Position numbers and translations under genes: made by a program. From G963663315 sp965214205 (GTDB taxonomy: Bacteria; Pseudomonadota; Gammaproteobacteria; Arenicellales; Poriferihabitantaceae), in contig OZ243941.1 in NCBI GenBank assembly GCA_965214205.1, forward strand, positions 1,860,001-1,924,000: a stretch of DNA of 64,000 nt, in the 5' to 3' direction. Below, in pieces: positions 34,046 through 43,784 of this stretch (positions within the stretch are counted from its first letter, which is position 1; each line of letters begins with the position of its first letter). Under the pieces are notes generated by a model. The model saw only the letters and a program-made list of their open reading frames with translations, ran no database searches and was not told the origin of the DNA.

Positions 34046-36220
34046 GTGTCCTTCGGACAAAACCCCAAAGACGAATCAATCGAGACCGCGTTGCCGGCTC
34101 GGGTTCAGTCGATCCGCGTGTCGGGAAACGAGCAGGACCGGGCGCGCGCCGAACAGATTGTGGACATGTTGTCCCGACTCGGCGTGGACAAGTGTGGCCA
34201 GTCAGCCGGATACCTGCACGCTTTGGGAGCGCTGGGCGAAGACGAACTGCGCCGAGCCGAATCCACCATGGATGCGGAGACCATGCAACTGTATCAGGCG
34301 GTCAACCGCATGGCGCAACTGTCGGATACGCTCGCCCCCGGCTATCTCAATCCCGGAAATTCCACTACGGGAAATGAAGAGAATCTACGGAAAATGCTGA
34401 TCATCATGGTCGATGACGTGCGCGTTGTCGTGATCTTCCTGGCGAGCCAGTTGCCGCGCTTGAGAAGTATGAAGGGCCAGCCCGGTGAACTGCATGAACA
34501 TCACGCCAGGCTAGCTCTGGACCTTTACGCGCCGTTAGCCAACCGGCTCGGAATCGGGCAGTTGAAATGGGAACTGGAGGATTGCGCCTTTCGCTGTCTC
34601 AACCCTCAAACCTACCAGGCGCTGGCGCGAACGCTGGAAGAAAAAAGACAGGTCCGGGAGCAATATGTCGTTGATTTGACCGACCGGATTATGAGCTTGC
34701 TGGATGTCCGGCAAATTGAATCACGCGTTCAGGGGCGGGCCAAGCATATCTACAGCATCTGGCGGAAAATGCAAAGTAAGGGCCTGGAATTCAGCCAACT
34801 GAAAGATATTCTGGCTGTTCGCATACTGGTCGGCAGCGTTGAGGACTGCTACTCAGCGCTCAGCGTTATACACGAAAGATGGCATCACGACCGGCATGAG
34901 TTCAGCGACTATATCAACCGGCCGAAAGCGAATGGCTACCAGTCCATCCATACGGTTATATCCGGCCCCGATGACCGGGCGGTGGAGGTACAGATCCGGA
35001 CATTCGACATGCACGAAGAAAGTGAGCTGGGTTTTGCCGCCCACTGGCGGTACAAGGAAACCGCCGGATATGACAGCAATTTCGACCAGAAGCTGATCTG
35101 GCTGAGACAGTTGCTGGAATGGAAAAATGAAGCGCTGGCCTCCTCAACGCAAGTTGATCCGGACAGTAATTCGACAAAGGATTCAGGCGCCGTCAAAACC
35201 GGGAATCGGATTCCCGGTCGCAGGCAAAACAGCCGGCAGGTTTATGTGTTTACGCCCAAAGGCAAAATTGTTGTCCTTCCCGAAGGAGCGACCCCGATTG
35301 ATTTCGCATACTCGATTCATAGTGAGGTCGGGCACCGGACCCGTGGCGCCAGAGTCAATGGCAAAATGGTTTCCCTGAATTATCTGCTGCAAACCGGAGA
35401 TCAGGTCAGTATTCAAACGGTGAAAACCGGAGGTCCCAGCCGGGATTGGTTGCGGGCAGACCTGGGTTATGTCAGAACCAGCCGCGCCAGAAACCGGATC
35501 AGCCAGTGGTATAAACGCGCCGAATACGATCAGAATGTCTCTGAAGGCCGGGCCATGCTGGATCGTGAGTTGCAGCGGCTGGGCTTAAGCGACCTGAGTT
35601 TTGAAAAACTCAATCAACATACCTATTTCCAGAAAGTCGATGACCTTCTGGCGTCAATCGGTTCCAATGATTACAAGATATCGAAATTGTTGTACCCGTT
35701 CCGGAAGAGCGAAGGCTATCACCCGGATAGTATCCCGATTAAATCGAAAACTGGTTCGGGCAATCGGGCAAAAGGCAGTTTTACCGTTTCAGGGGTGGAC
35801 AATCTGCTGACCCACATGGCGAAATGCTGCACTCCCGTTCCTGGTGATGACATTATCGGCTTCATTACCGCGGGCAGGGGGGTCACGATACACAGGAAGG
35901 GCTGTAACAATGTCTCCGGCATCAAGGGCGAGTTGCGGGCGCGTCTGATTGAGGTGGAGTGGGGGCCTGAAACGGATTCCCGCTACATACTGGGCCTGGA
36001 AATCGCCGCTAGTCATCACAGTGGATTACTGCATGATATTACCGAAGTTCTGAAATCGAACAAGGCCGATGTCCTGAAAGTGAACATGGAAACGGATGCC
36101 GGGCAGGTTACCCGCTTCAGTGTCCGGCTCGAAATTGCCAATGATATACGCCCCGGACACTTGATTACCCGGCTTTCAGGAATCCGCAATGTGTTCAGTA
36201 TTCGTCGAATCGGGTATTAG
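34046..36220 (+). CDS. relA: RelA-type (p)ppGpp synthetase
   Basis: Makes (p)ppGpp on starved ribosomes. The 724-residue protein has an N-terminal HD-like region whose hydrolase HD pair is lost (IIMVDDVRVVVIFLA), the synthetase domain (about 230-355) with GRAKHIYSIWRKM, NGYQSIHTV and VEVQIRT, a TGS domain near 398-460 (VYVFTPKGKIVVLPEGATP), the zinc-finger region MAKCCTPVPGD near 591, and a C-terminal ACT domain from about 646. The loop that distinguishes mono- from bifunctional enzymes reads EFSD, nearer RelA EFDD than Rel/SpoT RFKD. The start is GTG with AAGG upstream. Its last 26 nt overlap the 3' end of uvrA. Confidence 0.95.
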   Translation: MSFGQNPKDESIETALPARVQSIRVSGNEQDRARAEQIVDMLSRLGVDKCGQSAGYLHALGALGEDELRRAESTMDAETMQLYQAVNRMAQLSDTLAPGYLNPGNSTTGNEENLRKMLIIMVDDVRVVVIFLASQLPRLRSMKGQPGELHEHHARLALDLYAPLANRLGIGQLKWELEDCAFRCLNPQTYQALARTLEEKRQVREQYVVDLTDRIMSLLDVRQIESRVQGRAKHIYSIWRKMQSKGLEFSQLKDILAVRILVGSVEDCYSALSVIHERWHHDRHEFSDYINRPKANGYQSIHTVISGPDDRAVEVQIRTFDMHEESELGFAAHWRYKETAGYDSNFDQKLIWLRQLLEWKNEALASSTQVDPDSNSTKDSGAVKTGNRIPGRRQNSRQVYVFTPKGKIVVLPEGATPIDFAYSIHSEVGHRTRGARVNGKMVSLNYLLQTGDQVSIQTVKTGGPSRDWLRADLGYVRTSRARNRISQWYKRAEYDQNVSEGRAMLDRELQRLGLSDLSFEKLNQHTYFQKVDDLLASIGSNDYKISKLLYPFRKSEGYHPDSIPIKSKTGSGNRAKGSFTVSGVDNLLTHMAKCCTPVPGDDIIGFITAGRGVTIHRKGCNNVSGIKGELRARLIEVEWGPETDSRYILGLEIAASHHSGLLHDITEVLKSNKADVLKVNMETDAGQVTRFSVRLEIANDIRPGHLITRLSGIRNVFSIRRIGY

Positions 36221-39074
36221 GTGCTAGCCGGCATGGCCGTTGCTCCGCGAGCAGGGGTTCAAGATAGCGGCCAGTATAAGACCTGTTTTCCCCGGCCACT
36301 TGTTCCGGGGGGCCTGACGCGACCACCTCTCCGCCTTCATCTCCGCCTTCAGGACCCAGATCGACAATCCAGTCCGCGGTTTTGATCACATCCAGATTGT
36401 GTTCAATAACGATTACGGTATTGCCCTGGTCGCGTAGTCGGTGAAGCACCGAGAGAAGTTGTTTGATGTCGTGGAAATGCAGCCCGGTGGTCGGTTCATC
36501 CAGCACGTAAAGAGTCCGCCCAGTATCCCTTTTCGATAATTCACGGGACAATTTGACCCGCTGGGCTTCGCCGCCGGACAGCGTGGTGGCGCTCTGGCCG
36601 AGCGTGATATAGCCCAAGCCGACGTTGAGCAATGTACCCAGTTGGCGTTTGATGGATGGAATGGCGTCGAAGAATTCCGCCGCTTCCTCCACGGTCATGG
36701 CCAGTATCTCGGCAATATTTTTACCCTTGAAATAAATTTCCAGGGTTTCCCGGTTATACCGCTTGCCCTTGCAGGTATCACAGGGGACATAAATATCCGG
36801 TAAAAAGTGCATTTCCACACGAATAAGGCCGTCGCCCTTGCAGGCTTCGCAGCGTCCGCCCTTGACATTGAACGAGAATCGCCCGGGTTTGTAACCTCTG
36901 GCTCTGGCTTCCTGCAGGTTGGTGAATATCTGGCGTATGGCGGTAAATAATCCGGTGTAGGTAGCCGGGTTCGAGCGCGGAGTGCGTCCGATCGGGCTCT
37001 GGTCTATGGAGATGATTTTGTCAAAATGATCGAGACCGTCAATCGACTGACAGGGTTGTGGTTTGGTTCGAATCAGGTGTAGTTTCTCGGCAACAGCGGG
37101 GTACAGGGTGCCGTTGACCAGAGTGGACTTGCCGGAACCGGATACTCCGGTGACACAGGTAAACAGGCCTACGGGTATTTTCACGCAAACACTCTTGAGG
37201 TTATTGCCGGTCGCGTTATTCACTCGTAAAACCCGGTGTGGGTTAATCGGGGTTCTCTTTACCGGGATTTCTATTTTCTCTGTACCACTCAGATAGCGGC
37301 CAGTCATTGAATGGTGGCTGTTTCTGATCGCATCGGGAGGGCCTTCTACCACGACTTGACCTCCATTCTTGCCAGCGCCCGGCCCGATGTCGACCACATA
37401 ATCCGCGCTTGTAATGGCTTCCTGATCATGTTCAACCACGATCACCGTATTGCCCAGGTCACGTAAATGGAACAGCGTTTTCAATAAGCGCTCATTATCC
37501 CGTTGATGCAGCCCGATGGATGGCTCGTCCAGTACATACATGACACCAACCAGGCCGGAACCTATCTGGGAGGCCAGCCGTATACGCTGGGCTTCGCCGC
37601 CGGACAATGTCTCCGCCGCGCGGGAAAGAGTCAGGTAGTTCAATCCGACATTGATCAGGAATCCCAGTCTGTTGCGAATCTCCTGAATGATTTTTGCCGC
37701 GATTTCCGCGCGTCTCCCCTGCAGTTTCAGGTTCTCGAAAAACGCGAGAGCCCTGCCAATCGGAAACGCGGTCAGTTGATGGATGGCCTGACCCTGGATA
37801 AAGACATGGCGGGCCTGGACACGCAGGCGGCTGCCATCGCAGCTCGAGCACATCTTTGAACTCATATACCGACTGAGATATTCCCGGGCGAGGGAGGAAT
37901 CGGTTTCCCGGTATCGCCGTTCGTAATTGTTGATGATGCCTTCGAACACATGTTTTTTCTGATACTTGCGGCCCGGCCTGGAATAGACGAAATTGATCTT
38001 CTCCTTGCCGCTGCCATACAACACAATGTCCTGATGTTCCTTCGACAGGTCTGCGAACGGTGTCTCCATGTCAAAGTGGTAATGTCGGGCGACACAGGAC
38101 AACTGGGCATAGTAGTAGCCACTGCGCCTCTCCCAGCCCGGAATGGCGCCGGCGGACAGGGGCAATTCGGCGTCCTGAACTATACGGTCCGGGTCGAAAA
38201 AACGGCGTATCCCCAGGCCGTCGCACTCCTCGCAGGCGCCTGCGGGGTTGTTGAATGAAAACAGTCTCGGTTCCAGTTCGTCCAGACTGTAGCCGCAGTA
38301 CGGGCAGCCGAAACGATTAGAGAATAATTGCGTCTCCCGGATATTTCTCTGATCATCCAGAAATGCCACTTTCGCTGTGCCGGCAGTGAGTTGGAGCGCG
38401 GTTTCAAAAGACTCCGCCAGACGTTGCTTATTGTCCTCCCGGATGATCAGGCGGTCCACAATGACATCAATATGATGTTTGTAGCGTTTGTCCAGTTTGG
38501 GCGGATCATCCAGTTCGAATGTGTAGCCGTCAATGATGGCGCGGATATAACCCTGGGAATGAAGCTCACCGAGCAATTGCTGAAATTCCCCCTTGCGGTC
38601 TGTGACGACCGGGGCGAGCAGCATAGCCGCGGCGCCTTCCGGCTGCCGCATCACCAGATCGACCATCTGGCTGACCGTCTGGGCTTCCAACGTCACCTGG
38701 TGATCCGGGCATTTCGGGTCACCGATTCTGGCGAACAGGAGCCTCATGTAATCGTAGATTTCAGTGACCGTGCCGACCGTGGAGCGGGGATTGTGGGAAG
38801 ATGACTTCTGCTCGATGCTGATCGCGGGCGAAAGCCCCTCGATCATATCGACGTCGGGTTTTTCCATGAGTGACAAAAACTGTCGGGCATAAGTCGATAG
38901 CGATTCCACATAGCGTCGTTGTCCTTCAGCGTAAATGGTATCGAAGGCCAGAGACGATTTCCCGGAGCCCGACAAGCCGGTAATGACAATCAACTGGTCT
39001 CGCGGCAAGTCGAGATCAATGGATTTCAAATTATGCGCGCGCGCGCCGCGGATGAGGATGTTTTGAACGGACAC
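36195..39074 (-). CDS. uvrA: Excinuclease ABC subunit A
   Basis: Damage-recognition ATPase of nucleotide excision repair. The 959-residue protein has two ABC modules: Walker A GLSGSGKSS near 33 and GVSGSGKST near 643, signatures LSGGEAQRI near 490 and LSGGEAQRV near 837. Zinc-finger cysteines are visible in FGCPYCGYS/ACEECDG (about 253-283) and CEACKGDG/CDTCKG (about 739-765). The start is GTG at 39074. The divergent 70-nt gap to the MFS gene holds a minus-strand TATAGT (39110-39105) but no CTG-N10-CAG LexA box. Confidence 0.97.
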   Translation of the reverse strand: MSVQNILIRGARAHNLKSIDLDLPRDQLIVITGLSGSGKSSLAFDTIYAEGQRRYVESLSTYARQFLSLMEKPDVDMIEGLSPAISIEQKSSSHNPRSTVGTVTEIYDYMRLLFARIGDPKCPDHQVTLEAQTVSQMVDLVMRQPEGAAAMLLAPVVTDRKGEFQQLLGELHSQGYIRAIIDGYTFELDDPPKLDKRYKHHIDVIVDRLIIREDNKQRLAESFETALQLTAGTAKVAFLDDQRNIRETQLFSNRFGCPYCGYSLDELEPRLFSFNNPAGACEECDGLGIRRFFDPDRIVQDAELPLSAGAIPGWERRSGYYYAQLSCVARHYHFDMETPFADLSKEHQDIVLYGSGKEKINFVYSRPGRKYQKKHVFEGIINNYERRYRETDSSLAREYLSRYMSSKMCSSCDGSRLRVQARHVFIQGQAIHQLTAFPIGRALAFFENLKLQGRRAEIAAKIIQEIRNRLGFLINVGLNYLTLSRAAETLSGGEAQRIRLASQIGSGLVGVMYVLDEPSIGLHQRDNERLLKTLFHLRDLGNTVIVVEHDQEAITSADYVVDIGPGAGKNGGQVVVEGPPDAIRNSHHSMTGRYLSGTEKIEIPVKRTPINPHRVLRVNNATGNNLKSVCVKIPVGLFTCVTGVSGSGKSTLVNGTLYPAVAEKLHLIRTKPQPCQSIDGLDHFDKIISIDQSPIGRTPRSNPATYTGLFTAIRQIFTNLQEARARGYKPGRFSFNVKGGRCEACKGDGLIRVEMHFLPDIYVPCDTCKGKRYNRETLEIYFKGKNIAEILAMTVEEAAEFFDAIPSIKRQLGTLLNVGLGYITLGQSATTLSGGEAQRVKLSRELSKRDTGRTLYVLDEPTTGLHFHDIKQLLSVLHRLRDQGNTVIVIEHNLDVIKTADWIVDLGPEGGDEGGEVVASGPPEQVAGENRSYTGRYLEPLLAEQRPCRLAPNTRFDEY

Positions 39075-39144
39075 TGAAGGTGATTTTCATAAAATAAACC
39101 TGATACTATACGCGCTCTTTCATCTCCTGAACAACCCCAAAGAT

Positions 39145-40380
39145 ATGGCGCCATCCGATACTGCGATGACCCCGGCGGAACGGCGAGCGGTCATTTCCCT
39201 CGCGGGCGTTTTTTCGCTGCGAATGTTCGGGCTGTTCATGCTGTTACCGGTCTTGTCTGTCTATGCCGGTGACCTGACCCATACCACGCCAGTATTGATC
39301 GGGCTGGCGCTCGGCTCCTACGGCTTGACCCAGGCCCTGTTCCAGATTCCTTTCGGACTGGCGTCGGACCGGATCAATCGCAAGCATGTGATCGCGTTCG
39401 GGCTCGTCATATTCGCCTTTGGCAGTGTGGTCGCCGGATTGTCGGATTCAATCTATGGTTTGATCATCGGCAGAAGCATTCAGGGCTGCGGCGCGATTTC
39501 GGCGGCCACGCTGGCCCTGACCGCGGATCTGACGCGAAACAGTCAGCGCACCAGGGCCATGGCTGTAATCGGTATCTGCATTGGCGCCTCGTTCATGCTG
39601 GCGCTGGTTATAGCGCCCCCGATGCAACACTGGATCGGGGTTCCCGGACTATTCTGGTTAACCGCGGGTTTCTCGGTTATCGCCATATTTGCCGTATTGC
39701 GGGTTGTCCCGGATACAGAATCCAGCCCCTGTCGTGAAGACATGGCGCCGGCCAGCTCGAAAATCAGAAGATCAGCTGCGGATTTTCAACTGATGCAATT
39801 GAATCTGGGCATCTTTTTGTCGCACGCGGTTTTAACCGCGCTGTTTCTGGTTCTGCCCGCGTTGCTGATTTCCCGCGGTAATTATCCTCTGGCGGCCCAC
39901 TGGAAAGTCTATGTCCCGATATTACTGCTATCGGCGCCAGGAATGGCCCCATTCATCATGGCCGGTTCCAAAGAGCGGCTGGTTCCTCATGCTTATCGGG
40001 CGGCGATCCTGCTTTTACTGTTCTCTTTTGTGATACTGGTATTCAGCGAAACCCGCCCGATCTTGTGGTTGCTGGGTGGAACTGTGGTATTTTTCAGCGC
40101 CTTCAACGCGCTCGAATCGCTGTTGCCCTCGATGGTTTCCCAGATCGCGCCCGTAGACGGCAAGGGAACAGCGCTGGCCATTTACAATACCTTTCAGTTT
40201 TCCGGAGTTTTCGCCGGAGGAGTCGCGGGAGGCTGGATATATGGGGAGTATGGCAGCCTCGGAGTATTTATTTTTTGCGGTGGGATGATTACAATCTGGC
40301 TACTGGCCAGTTGTATTTTTTTCAGGTTCAAAAAACCAATCAATATCCAAGGAGATCAATATGTCGAGAGGTATCAATAA
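39145..40380 (+). CDS. MFS transporter, YajR-like
   Basis: A 411-residue major facilitator with twelve predicted membrane helices. The start MTPAERRAVISLAGVFSLRMFGLFMLLPVLSVY and the loop 2-3 motif GLASDRINRKH match the YajR subgroup. The C-terminal YAM (ferredoxin-like) domain of E. coli YajR is absent; the chain stops soon after helix 12. Substrate unknown. It sits between uvrA and ssb, a conserved gammaproteobacterial order, and its last 20 nt overlap the ssb start. ATG at 39145 or 39163 could be the start. Confidence 0.9.
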   Translation: MAPSDTAMTPAERRAVISLAGVFSLRMFGLFMLLPVLSVYAGDLTHTTPVLIGLALGSYGLTQALFQIPFGLASDRINRKHVIAFGLVIFAFGSVVAGLSDSIYGLIIGRSIQGCGAISAATLALTADLTRNSQRTRAMAVIGICIGASFMLALVIAPPMQHWIGVPGLFWLTAGFSVIAIFAVLRVVPDTESSPCREDMAPASSKIRRSAADFQLMQLNLGIFLSHAVLTALFLVLPALLISRGNYPLAAHWKVYVPILLLSAPGMAPFIMAGSKERLVPHAYRAAILLLLFSFVILVFSETRPILWLLGGTVVFFSAFNALESLLPSMVSQIAPVDGKGTALAIYNTFQFSGVFAGGVAGGWIYGEYGSLGVFIFCGGMITIWLLASCIFFRFKKPINIQGDQYVERYQ

Positions 40381-40831
40381 AGTTATACTGGTCGGGAATC
40401 TGGGGCAGGACCCTGAAATTCGTTATACTCCGAGCGGTCTGGCAATCGCCAACGTCACGGTCGCGACCAGTGATTCATGGAAGGACAAACAGAGCGGGGA
40501 ACAGCAGGAAAGGACAGAATGGCACCGGGTCGTTTTTTTCAGTCGTCTCGCGGAAATTGTCGGTGAGTATCTGAGGAAAGGCTCGCAGGTTTACATCGAG
40601 GGGCGATTGCAGACTCGTAAATGGCAGGATCAAAGCGGACAGGACCGTTATACCACCGAGATCGTGGCCAATGATATGCAGATGCTGGGCAGCCGCAGCC
40701 AGGGAGCGGGAGCGCCGCCGACCGACTATAATCAGGCCCGACCGCCTTCAAAACCGACTCCGGCCGCCAATCGCGCTTCGGCCCCCGCCACTGCGGCGCC
40801 AGACGATTTTGATGACGACATTCCGTTCTGA
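40361..40831 (+). CDS. ssb: Single-stranded DNA-binding protein
   Basis: Coats single-stranded DNA in replication and repair. The 156-residue protein has the OB fold (about 1-110; MSRGINKVILVGNLGQDPEIRYTPSG), a glycine/proline/alanine-rich linker and the acidic tip DFDDDIPF that recruits partner proteins. AAGGAG lies about 6-8 nt before the ATG, inside the MFS gene end. Divergent uvrA is two genes away, as in many relatives. Confidence 0.98.
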   Translation: MSRGINKVILVGNLGQDPEIRYTPSGLAIANVTVATSDSWKDKQSGEQQERTEWHRVVFFSRLAEIVGEYLRKGSQVYIEGRLQTRKWQDQSGQDRYTTEIVANDMQMLGSRSQGAGAPPTDYNQARPPSKPTPAANRASAPATAAPDDFDDDIPF

Positions 40832-40862
40832 GGGCGGATCGCCGCGGTTGCCGTCCGGGTAG

Positions 40863-41501
40863 ATGAAAGACCTGAAGCAGCTTAAACAGGAGTATTCGGA
40901 TACCGGGGTTGACCAGGGCGACACTGATCCCGACCCGGTCGTTCAATTTGCGCTCTGGTACGCGCAGGCGGTCGATTCAGGCATTGCCGAGCCGAATGGA
41001 TTTTCCCTGTGTACCGTCTCCGCCGGGAGCAGACCCTCCCAGCGCACCGTCCTGATGAAATCGTATGACAATGCCGGATTTGTTTTCTATACCAACCATG
41101 GCAGTAGAAAAGCGCGCCAGATAATGGAAAACAATCAGGTTTCGATGCTCTTTCCGTGGTACGAATTGCATCGTCAGATCAATATTGAAGGGGAAGTATC
41201 ACGGATCCACGACGACCAGTCCCGCGCGTACTTCAATTCACGCCCCCGCGCCAGCCAGGTGGGCGCCTGGGCCTCGCATCAAAGCGAAGCCATCGCTTCA
41301 CGTTCGCTGCTGGAGGAACAATTCCGCGGCATGGAAAGAAAATTCCAGGACCGGGAAATTCCATTGCCCCCGTTTTGGGGAGGTTACAGGATCAAACCGA
41401 ACCGATTCGAGTTCTGGCAAGGCAGAAGCCACCGTCTGCACGACCGCATCGTCTACCTCCGGGACCAGGGGCGATGGAAAATAACGAGGTTGTCGCCGTA
41501 G
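40863..41501 (+). CDS. pdxH: Pyridoxamine 5'-phosphate oxidase
   Basis: FMN enzyme for the last step of PLP synthesis. The 212-residue protein has the FMN-binding RTVLMKSYDNAGFVFYTNHGSRKARQI, LFPWYELHRQINIEG, the SRPRASQVGAWAS region and C-terminal PNRFEFWQGRSHRLHDR...W. Length is standard (E. coli 218). It follows ssb by 31 nt and converges with parE across 58 nt. Confidence 0.97.
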   Translation: MKDLKQLKQEYSDTGVDQGDTDPDPVVQFALWYAQAVDSGIAEPNGFSLCTVSAGSRPSQRTVLMKSYDNAGFVFYTNHGSRKARQIMENNQVSMLFPWYELHRQINIEGEVSRIHDDQSRAYFNSRPRASQVGAWASHQSEAIASRSLLEEQFRGMERKFQDREIPLPPFWGGYRIKPNRFEFWQGRSHRLHDRIVYLRDQGRWKITRLSP

Positions 41502-41559
41502 ATACCCGTTACCTGGGATTTACAGATACTGGACCCGTAGAGTATGAAAGCCCGGCGGC

Positions 41560-43452
41560 TTATATCAATTCAATCTGATCGCCCTTGTCGCTTAGCCATG
41601 ATTTACGGTCGGATGCCCGTTTTTTGGCTAAAAGCATGTCCAGTAGTGAATGCGTTTCATCCCCGTCCACGACTTCGAGTTGTTGCAGGCTTCGGGTTAC
41701 CGGAGCCATAGTGGTTTCCCTGAGCTGCAGGGGGTTCATTTCACCCAGTCCCTTGAATCGCTGGATATTGACCTTGCTTCTGATTTTCTCGGATTCCAAC
41801 CGTTTCAGTATATTGTCCTTATCTTCTTCGTCCAGCGCGTAGAAAACCTTTTTGGCCACATCAATCCGATACAGCGGCGGCATCGCCACACAAACCCGGC
41901 CTTCAGCCACCAGCGCCGGGAAGTGGCGCAGAAACAGGGCGCATAACAGGGTCGCGATGTGCGCGCCGTCGAAGTCGGCGTCCGCTAGCACGCAAACCCG
42001 GCCATAGCGCAACCCGGACAGGTCGTCGGATCCCGGATCCACGCCCAGCGCCACGGCAATGTCGTGGACTTCCTGGGAGGCGAGCACTTCAGTGGAATCA
42101 ACCTCCCAGGTATTCAGGATTTTTCCGCGAAGTGGCATCACGGCCTGGAAGTTGCGTTGCCTGGCCTGCTTGGCCGAGCCACCGGCAGAATCTCCTTCTA
42201 CCAAAAATAACTCGGTCTCTTCCAGGTTATCGCTGATGCAGTCGGCCAGTTTGCCGGGCAGGGCAGGGCCGCTGCTTATCTTCTTGCGTTGTACCCGTTT
42301 GCCCGCTTGCAAACTGCGCTGGGCATTTTCGATAGCAATGCGGGCAATACTTTCCGCATCTGCAATGTTGTGGTTCAGCCAGAAGCCGAACGCGTCCTTG
42401 ACCGCGCCCTGAACCATCACGGCTGTTTCTCTGGATGATAACCTGTCCTTGGTCTGGCCACTGAACTGAGGCTCCTGAACCCGCACAGACAAAACCCAGG
42501 CGCAATTGCCAACGACATCGTCCGCGGAAATCCGGATGCCGCGGGGAAACATATCCCGGAATTCGCAAAACTCCCGGATCGCGTCGGTCAAGCCGCTGCG
42601 AAAACCGCTAACATGAGTGCCTCCTCTCGGAGTGGGCACCAGATTCACATAACTTTCGGTCAGAACTCCGCCGCCGTCCGTAACCCACGCCATGGCCCAA
42701 TCCAGTTCTCCGGATTCGCCCCGGAATTTGCCGATATAGGGCGATGACGGAATCAGCTCCGCGTCTACCAGCGCGCCGGCAAGATATTCCAGCAACCCAT
42801 CGTCGTAGTACCACGATTCCGTATTCTCCGGGGTTTTCTCGTCAAAAAAATGGACATGCAGCCCCGGGCACAAAACCGCTTTTGCCTTCAGGATTCCTTT
42901 CAGGCTGGCGACATGAAATTCAGGCGAGTCGAAGTAGGCGGGGTCGGGGTGGAAACGGATTTTCGTTCCAGTATCGGAGCGGGCGGATTTGCCGGTAGCC
43001 CTGAGGTCTGTTTTTTTCTCACCATGGGCGAAGCTGATCTGGTATTGCCTCCCGTTCCGCCGGATCCATACTTCCATTTTTCTCGACAGGGCGTTGACGA
43101 CCGCGACTCCGACGCCATGCAGCCCGCCTGAGTACTGATAATGTTCACCCGAAAATTTTCCACCCGTATGCAAGCGGGTGAGAATCAGCTCCACTCCGCT
43201 GATGCCTTCTTCCTGATGGACATCCACCGGCATACCGCGCCCATTATCCGATACGGTGAGTGATCCGTCCTGGTGCAGGTGGACCTCTATCCGGTCCGCA
43301 TATCCGGCAATCGCCTCATCCACGCTGTTGTCGATTGCTTCGTGGGCCAGATGGTTGGGGCGGTCTGTCTCGGTGTACATCCCCGGCCGTTTGCGGACCG
43401 GTTCAAGCCCGGTCAAGACTTCAATGGCGGATGCGTTGTAACGACTGCTCAT
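41560..43452 (-). CDS. parE: DNA topoisomerase IV subunit B
   Basis: ATPase subunit of topoisomerase IV, which decatenates sister chromosomes. The 630-residue protein has the GHKL ATPase (EAIDNSVDEAIAGYAD, DNGRGMPVD, GLHGVGVAVVNALS), the transducer domain, and a TOPRIM with LVEGDSAGGSAKQARQR and DADFDGAHIATLL. Length fits ParE (630 in E. coli) rather than the longer GyrB. parC is not in the window. It is divergent from xseB with a 44-nt gap. Confidence 0.96.
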   Translation of the reverse strand: MSSRYNASAIEVLTGLEPVRKRPGMYTETDRPNHLAHEAIDNSVDEAIAGYADRIEVHLHQDGSLTVSDNGRGMPVDVHQEEGISGVELILTRLHTGGKFSGEHYQYSGGLHGVGVAVVNALSRKMEVWIRRNGRQYQISFAHGEKKTDLRATGKSARSDTGTKIRFHPDPAYFDSPEFHVASLKGILKAKAVLCPGLHVHFFDEKTPENTESWYYDDGLLEYLAGALVDAELIPSSPYIGKFRGESGELDWAMAWVTDGGGVLTESYVNLVPTPRGGTHVSGFRSGLTDAIREFCEFRDMFPRGIRISADDVVGNCAWVLSVRVQEPQFSGQTKDRLSSRETAVMVQGAVKDAFGFWLNHNIADAESIARIAIENAQRSLQAGKRVQRKKISSGPALPGKLADCISDNLEETELFLVEGDSAGGSAKQARQRNFQAVMPLRGKILNTWEVDSTEVLASQEVHDIAVALGVDPGSDDLSGLRYGRVCVLADADFDGAHIATLLCALFLRHFPALVAEGRVCVAMPPLYRIDVAKKVFYALDEEDKDNILKRLESEKIRSKVNIQRFKGLGEMNPLQLRETTMAPVTRSLQQLEVVDGDETHSLLDMLLAKKRASDRKSWLSDKGDQIELI

Positions 43453-43496
43453 AATTATTATACTTGAGATGATTGCAAACCCGATTATCGCGTATT

Positions 43497-43784
43497 ATGG
43501 CAGCCTCGAAGAAAAAACCGATAGCGGATTTTGAAAAATCCCTGGCTGAACTGGAAAAAATTGTAAGGCGGATGGAGCAGGGAGATCAATCACTGGACGA
43601 TACGCTCCGGGATTTCGAACGCGGAATGGCGTTGTCCGAACTGTGCCGAAAAGGGCTGAATGAGGCCCAGCAAAAGGTGGAGATGCTGGTTAAAAAGCAT
43701 GGTGACTACCGGCTGGAAGTTTTCGACGATGCCTCAACCACGGATACGAACAACCAGCCCCATAATGAAGAGGGCAGTAAATGA
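43497..43784 (+). CDS. xseB: Exodeoxyribonuclease VII small subunit
   Basis: Small helical subunit that joins XseA to degrade single-stranded DNA. From ATG at 43497 the product has 95 residues and shows the family core DFEKSLAELEKIVRRMEQGDQSLDDTLRDFERGM. A TTG eight codons earlier is a less likely start. No ribosome binding site is visible. ispA begins 4 nt before the stop (ATGA), the usual xseB-ispA-dxs chain. Confidence 0.95.
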   Translation: MAASKKKPIADFEKSLAELEKIVRRMEQGDQSLDDTLRDFERGMALSELCRKGLNEAQQKVEMLVKKHGDYRLEVFDDASTTDTNNQPHNEEGSK

